A DNA stretch of 64,000 nt from Terribium retamae (GTDB lineage: Bacteria > Pseudomonadota > Alphaproteobacteria > Rhizobiales > Rhizobiaceae), in assembly GCF_022347545.1 (NCBI RefSeq), contig NZ_JAKREW010000001.1, positions 186,001 through 250,000 on the forward strand, given 5' to 3'. Position numbers and translations under genes: made by a program. Below, piece by piece: positions 61,397 to 64,000 of this stretch. The first letter of the stretch is position 1; each line of letters begins with the position of its first letter. Below the pieces are notes generated by a model. That model searched no databases. It worked only from the letters and a program-made list of their open reading frames with translations, and was not told the origin of the DNA.

Positions 61397-62742
61397 CAGG
61401 GGATCGTACCGCCGTCGAAGACCGCCTGGCTTCGATCATGCCCGGTTTGCGTTCCGGGCTGAGCGAGGATGCGAGCCGTCCGAAAAAGGGGCGCGTGCGG
61501 CGTGTTTTGGGTACCGTCATCCATGCCGCGGTCGAGGACGCCAGGATCGGCGAAATCTGCGAATTGGTCGACAGGAGAACCGGCCGGACCATGAAGGCGG
61601 AGGTGGTCGGCCTGCTGGAAGAGACTGCCGTCCTCGTGCCGCTTGGCGATCTGACCGGGCTGTCGAGCCTGACGGAGGTAATTCCCACCAAGAAGGATCA
61701 GCAGGTACCGGTGGGACCCGGTCTGCTGGGAAGAGTCATCAACGCGCTCGGTGAACCACTCGATGGTAAGACACTGACACTGGATGGCGCGTACCCGGTT
61801 CATGCTTATCCGCCATCGCCGCTTCAGCGCCGCCTGATCTCCGAACCCATTCAGCTTGGTATTCGGGCCATCGACGGTTTGCTGACTTGCGCCAGAGGGC
61901 AGCGGATCGGTATTTTTGGCGAGCCCGGTGTCGGCAAGTCTATCCTGTTGTCCAACATCGTCACGGCTACCGATGCCGATGTCGCTGTCGTCGCCCTTGT
62001 GGGCGAGCGCGGACGCGAAGTTCGCGAATTCGTGGAACGGCAACTCGGAACGGAAGGGTTGGCGCGTGCGGTTGTCGTGGTGGCGACCTCCGACCGACCG
62101 GCCATCGAGCGGGTCAAGGCCGCCTATGTTGCCACGACGATCGCCGAATATTTCCGTGACCAGGGCAAGCATGTGCTGCTGGCGATGGACAACATCACCC
62201 GTTTTGCCCGAGCGCAGCGCGAGATCGGCTTGGCCTCGGGCGAGCCACCGACGCGACGCGGGTTTCCCTCATCACTCTTTGCAGCGCTGCCGCGCCTGCT
62301 TGAGCGCTCTGGCCCAGGCGCAAGCGGTTCCATTACCGGTCTCTACAGCGTTCTGCTGGAGGGCGATGGAACATTCGACCCTGTCGCCGAGGAGGTGCAA
62401 GCCTTGCTCGACGGGCACATCTTCCTGTCCAGCGAGCTCGCGCAGCGCAACCATTTTCCGGCAATCGATGTGCTACGCAGTCGCAGCCGGCTCATGGAGA
62501 CCGTAGCCCCCAGCCAACATCGAGCAGACGCAGCACGTCTGCGGCAACTGATGGCCCGTTATGCAGACATCGAATTGCTCGTTCGGGTCGGCGAATACAA
62601 GGCCGGCAGCGATCCGCTGGCTGATGAAGCCATGACCAAGATCGACGCCATAAATTCCTTCCTGCAGCAGGCTTCGGTCACAAGTGAAAATCTGGAGGGA
62701 ACGCGCCAGCGCATGAGGGAGATCGCCGGTGAAAAAAAATGA
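61393..62742 (+). CDS. sctN: Type III secretion ATPase SctN
   Basis: A 449-residue F1-like ATPase that unfolds and delivers substrates at the base of the T3SS. Walker A GEPGVGKS at about residues 175-182, GERGREVREFVER, Walker B VLLAMDNITRFARAQREIGL, and SLFAALPRLLERSG are all conserved. Gene end: the stop lies just behind an A8 tract (62732-62739) shared with the start of sctO, and a slip of one base there would join the two frames. GTG 61393 overlaps the sctL stop. Confidence 0.96.
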   Translation: MTGDRTAVEDRLASIMPGLRSGLSEDASRPKKGRVRRVLGTVIHAAVEDARIGEICELVDRRTGRTMKAEVVGLLEETAVLVPLGDLTGLSSLTEVIPTKKDQQVPVGPGLLGRVINALGEPLDGKTLTLDGAYPVHAYPPSPLQRRLISEPIQLGIRAIDGLLTCARGQRIGIFGEPGVGKSILLSNIVTATDADVAVVALVGERGREVREFVERQLGTEGLARAVVVVATSDRPAIERVKAAYVATTIAEYFRDQGKHVLLAMDNITRFARAQREIGLASGEPPTRRGFPSSLFAALPRLLERSGPGASGSITGLYSVLLEGDGTFDPVAEEVQALLDGHIFLSSELAQRNHFPAIDVLRSRSRLMETVAPSQHRADAARLRQLMARYADIELLVRVGEYKAGSDPLADEAMTKIDAINSFLQQASVTSENLEGTRQRMREIAGEKK

Positions 62743-63217
62743 GATGATGACCCAATTGCAAAAGCTGCGACAACGCCGGGAGGACCACGCACGCGGGATC
62801 GTTGCAGCACATCAGGCCAGCGTCCAAGCGGCCAGGCAAGATGTCGAAATGGCATCACAACTGCTTACGGAGCATATGCAACGGGCCATCGAGGAGCAGG
62901 ACGCGGCAGTCGCTGGCCTCGTCGACCGCGTCGTAAAGGCCTCCGAGCTCCATATGGCGCAGAGCCGATACGAGGCATCATCAGCGAAAACCGGGCAGAT
63001 CAGGGCCCAAAGCGAGGCGGCAGTCCTTGTGCAAAAGCAGCGCGAAGCAGGGTTGGCCGTCGCTCAACAACATCACCTGCAAAGCAGGAAGGCCCTCATG
63101 AAGCTGGAGACGCTATCTGATCAGCTCGAAAAGCGAACGGCTCCCCGCCGCGCCGCCGCGGCTGAACTCCTCGACGACGAGGCGCGTCCAAATACAGCCG
63201 TCGCGCTCAAGCAATGA
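62729..63217 (+). CDS. T3SS stalk protein SctO (Y4yJ/YscO-like)
   Basis: A 162-residue protein predicted to be one long helical hairpin (LQKLRQRREDHARGIVAAHQASVQAARQDVEMASQLL and LMKLETLSDQLEKRTAPRRA), as for SctO/FliJ, the stalk inserted into the SctN ring. It has the y4yJ position between sctN and sctQ. GTG 62729 has GGGAG seven bases ahead and overlaps sctN by 14 bases; ATG 62744 or 62747 would also work but lack a binding site. Confidence 0.85.
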   Translation: MKKNEMMTQLQKLRQRREDHARGIVAAHQASVQAARQDVEMASQLLTEHMQRAIEEQDAAVAGLVDRVVKASELHMAQSRYEASSAKTGQIRAQSEAAVLVQKQREAGLAVAQQHHLQSRKALMKLETLSDQLEKRTAPRRAAAAELLDDEARPNTAVALKQ

Positions 63218-64000
63218 CTTTCGATGAACGTGCAGGTGACAGTTCGATGTCTCGATCCCTGACGTCGGCGAAGGTCAAAACACAGCGCAAGCCTGCCAAG
63301 CGAAGTCTCAACGGCGATTCGGCCGCTGACGTCGTGAAACTGGAAGCACTATCGCCGGATCAGGCGGCAGCTTTGAACGCCTTTTACAAAAACCGACCGG
63401 CAGCCGATATCGAGATCGCGGGGCAGCCGGCCAAGATCGCCGCGGCATGGCCGAGGGCGCAGATGGACGACCAGCCGTCATGCGTGCTTCGCGCAAGGGT
63501 TGGAGACGATACCGCCGAACTCCATGTGCCGCTATCTCTGGTCGGGCAGGTACTGGCGACGGTGGAGCCGACGGCGAGACTGGAGAACCTTTTGCCTCCG
63601 CACGCAGCCCTCTTGCTGGAGGCTGCTCTGGCCGACGAATTGGACTGGATCGAGTCAAAATTGCAGGCGCCGATGGAACTCGTGACCATCGAGGAACAGA
63701 CGCCTCCGGCCGGTATGTCACCCTTCAACTTAGTCCTATCCGTTGACGGACACGCAATGGACTGCGCGTTGTCGTTGAGCGACGGCGCGCTGCTTGCAAG
63801 GCTCGGTGCATTGCTCGACGAAGCGGTTTCCGGCCAACCTCCGCTGCCGGCCACACTCCCTTTGCCCGTTCGCCTTTGGCGCGACGTCCTCACGATCAAT
63901 CTGGGCGAGGCGAAGGGGCTGCAATCAGGAGACGTCGTATTGTTTGCCGAGCAAGCGGCAACTGTTCTGATCATCGGCGACAAGCTGGTTGCCCCTGCCG
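63214..64000 (+). CDS. sctQ: T3SS cytoplasmic ring protein SctQ, 3' end outside window
   Basis: The frame is open from ATG 63214 (ATGA overlap with sctO) to the window edge, giving 262 residues with no stop. An Arg/Lys-rich start (about 13-32) precedes a middle domain (about 60-250) with the SctQ-like pattern VPLSLVGQVLATVEP, LLPPHAALLLEAALADELDWIESKLQ, and the beginning of a SpoA-like region (LPLPVRLWRDVLTINLGEAKGLQSGDVVLF). SctQ builds the cytoplasmic sorting pods. Position after sctO matches rhcQ. An internal ATG at 63247 is an alternative start. SctR, SctS and SctT would be expected just beyond the window. Confidence 0.88.
   Translation, partial: MTFDERAGDSSMSRSLTSAKVKTQRKPAKRSLNGDSAADVVKLEALSPDQAAALNAFYKNRPAADIEIAGQPAKIAAAWPRAQMDDQPSCVLRARVGDDTAELHVPLSLVGQVLATVEPTARLENLLPPHAALLLEAALADELDWIESKLQAPMELVTIEEQTPPAGMSPFNLVLSVDGHAMDCALSLSDGALLARLGALLDEAVSGQPPLPATLPLPVRLWRDVLTINLGEAKGLQSGDVVLFAEQAATVLIIGDKLVAPA

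Overview
The window looks like chromosome of a high-GC alphaproteobacterium of the order Hyphomicrobiales (Rhizobiales), most likely Mesorhizobium or a close relative. The reasons are the adjacent cyclic beta-1,2-glucan genes ndvB and ndvA, two Liv-type solute transporters inside catabolic operons, intergenic palindromes of a rhizobial kind, and a type III secretion system (T3SS) whose operon order matches the rhizobial rhcC1-nolB-rhcJ-nolU-nolV-rhcN-y4yJ-rhcQ series. Genus is an inference. No rRNA, tRNA, CRISPR array or insertion sequence was recognised, and no gap between genes exceeds 300 bases.

Layout. (1) 1-9.2 kb, housekeeping and surface: the C-terminal part of NdvB, NdvA, a lone CcmC, a D-lyxose isomerase-like cupin, a YeiH-type exporter and a YeiE-like LysR regulator. 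(2) 9.2-21.8 kb, an aldehyde/alcohol catabolic island: two aldehyde dehydrogenases and a frameshifted GMC oxidoreductase on the minus strand, facing an SDR-MoaF-SnoaL-LivKGFHM operon on the plus strand, closed by a FeaR-like AraC regulator. (3) 22.0-33.2 kb, a second catabolic operon: an IclR regulator divergent from a class III aminotransferase, two SDRs, a YtcJ-type amidohydrolase, a CobW metallochaperone and a second Liv-type transporter with a fused permease-ATPase. (4) 33.2-34.3 kb: a small secreted protein and a PRC-barrel protein. (5) 34.4-64 kb, the T3SS locus.

The T3SS is split into two operons. The minus-strand operon (42.5 to 34.4 kb) encodes a small helical protein, SctD, a YscX-like and a YscY-like pair, SctV, a Tad-pilus (CpaC) type secretin, a CpaD-like lipoprotein, a TadD-like TPR lipoprotein and SctU. 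The plus-strand operon (58.0 kb to the window edge) encodes the detached N-terminal secretin domain (RhcC1-like), SctI/NolB, SctJ, SctK, SctL, SctN, SctO and SctQ, which is cut by the edge. Between them lie an RpiR regulator, a 4152-residue giant protein, a LysR regulator and an L,D-transpeptidase. A nearly identical 26-base element (23 of 26 positions) lies about 90-100 bases upstream of the first gene of both T3SS operons in the same relative orientation, which suggests common control.

The most unusual gene is the giant one. By eye it contains two LysM domains, an SH3b domain, a PD-(D/E)xK nuclease-like domain, a domain closely resembling the cholera-toxin A-subunit ADP-ribosyltransferase, and an uninterrupted run of 31 octapeptide units. 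It is a strong candidate for a multi-toxin effector served by this unusual T3SS, which combines Tad-type outer-membrane parts with a SctU that lacks the NPTH self-cleavage motif.
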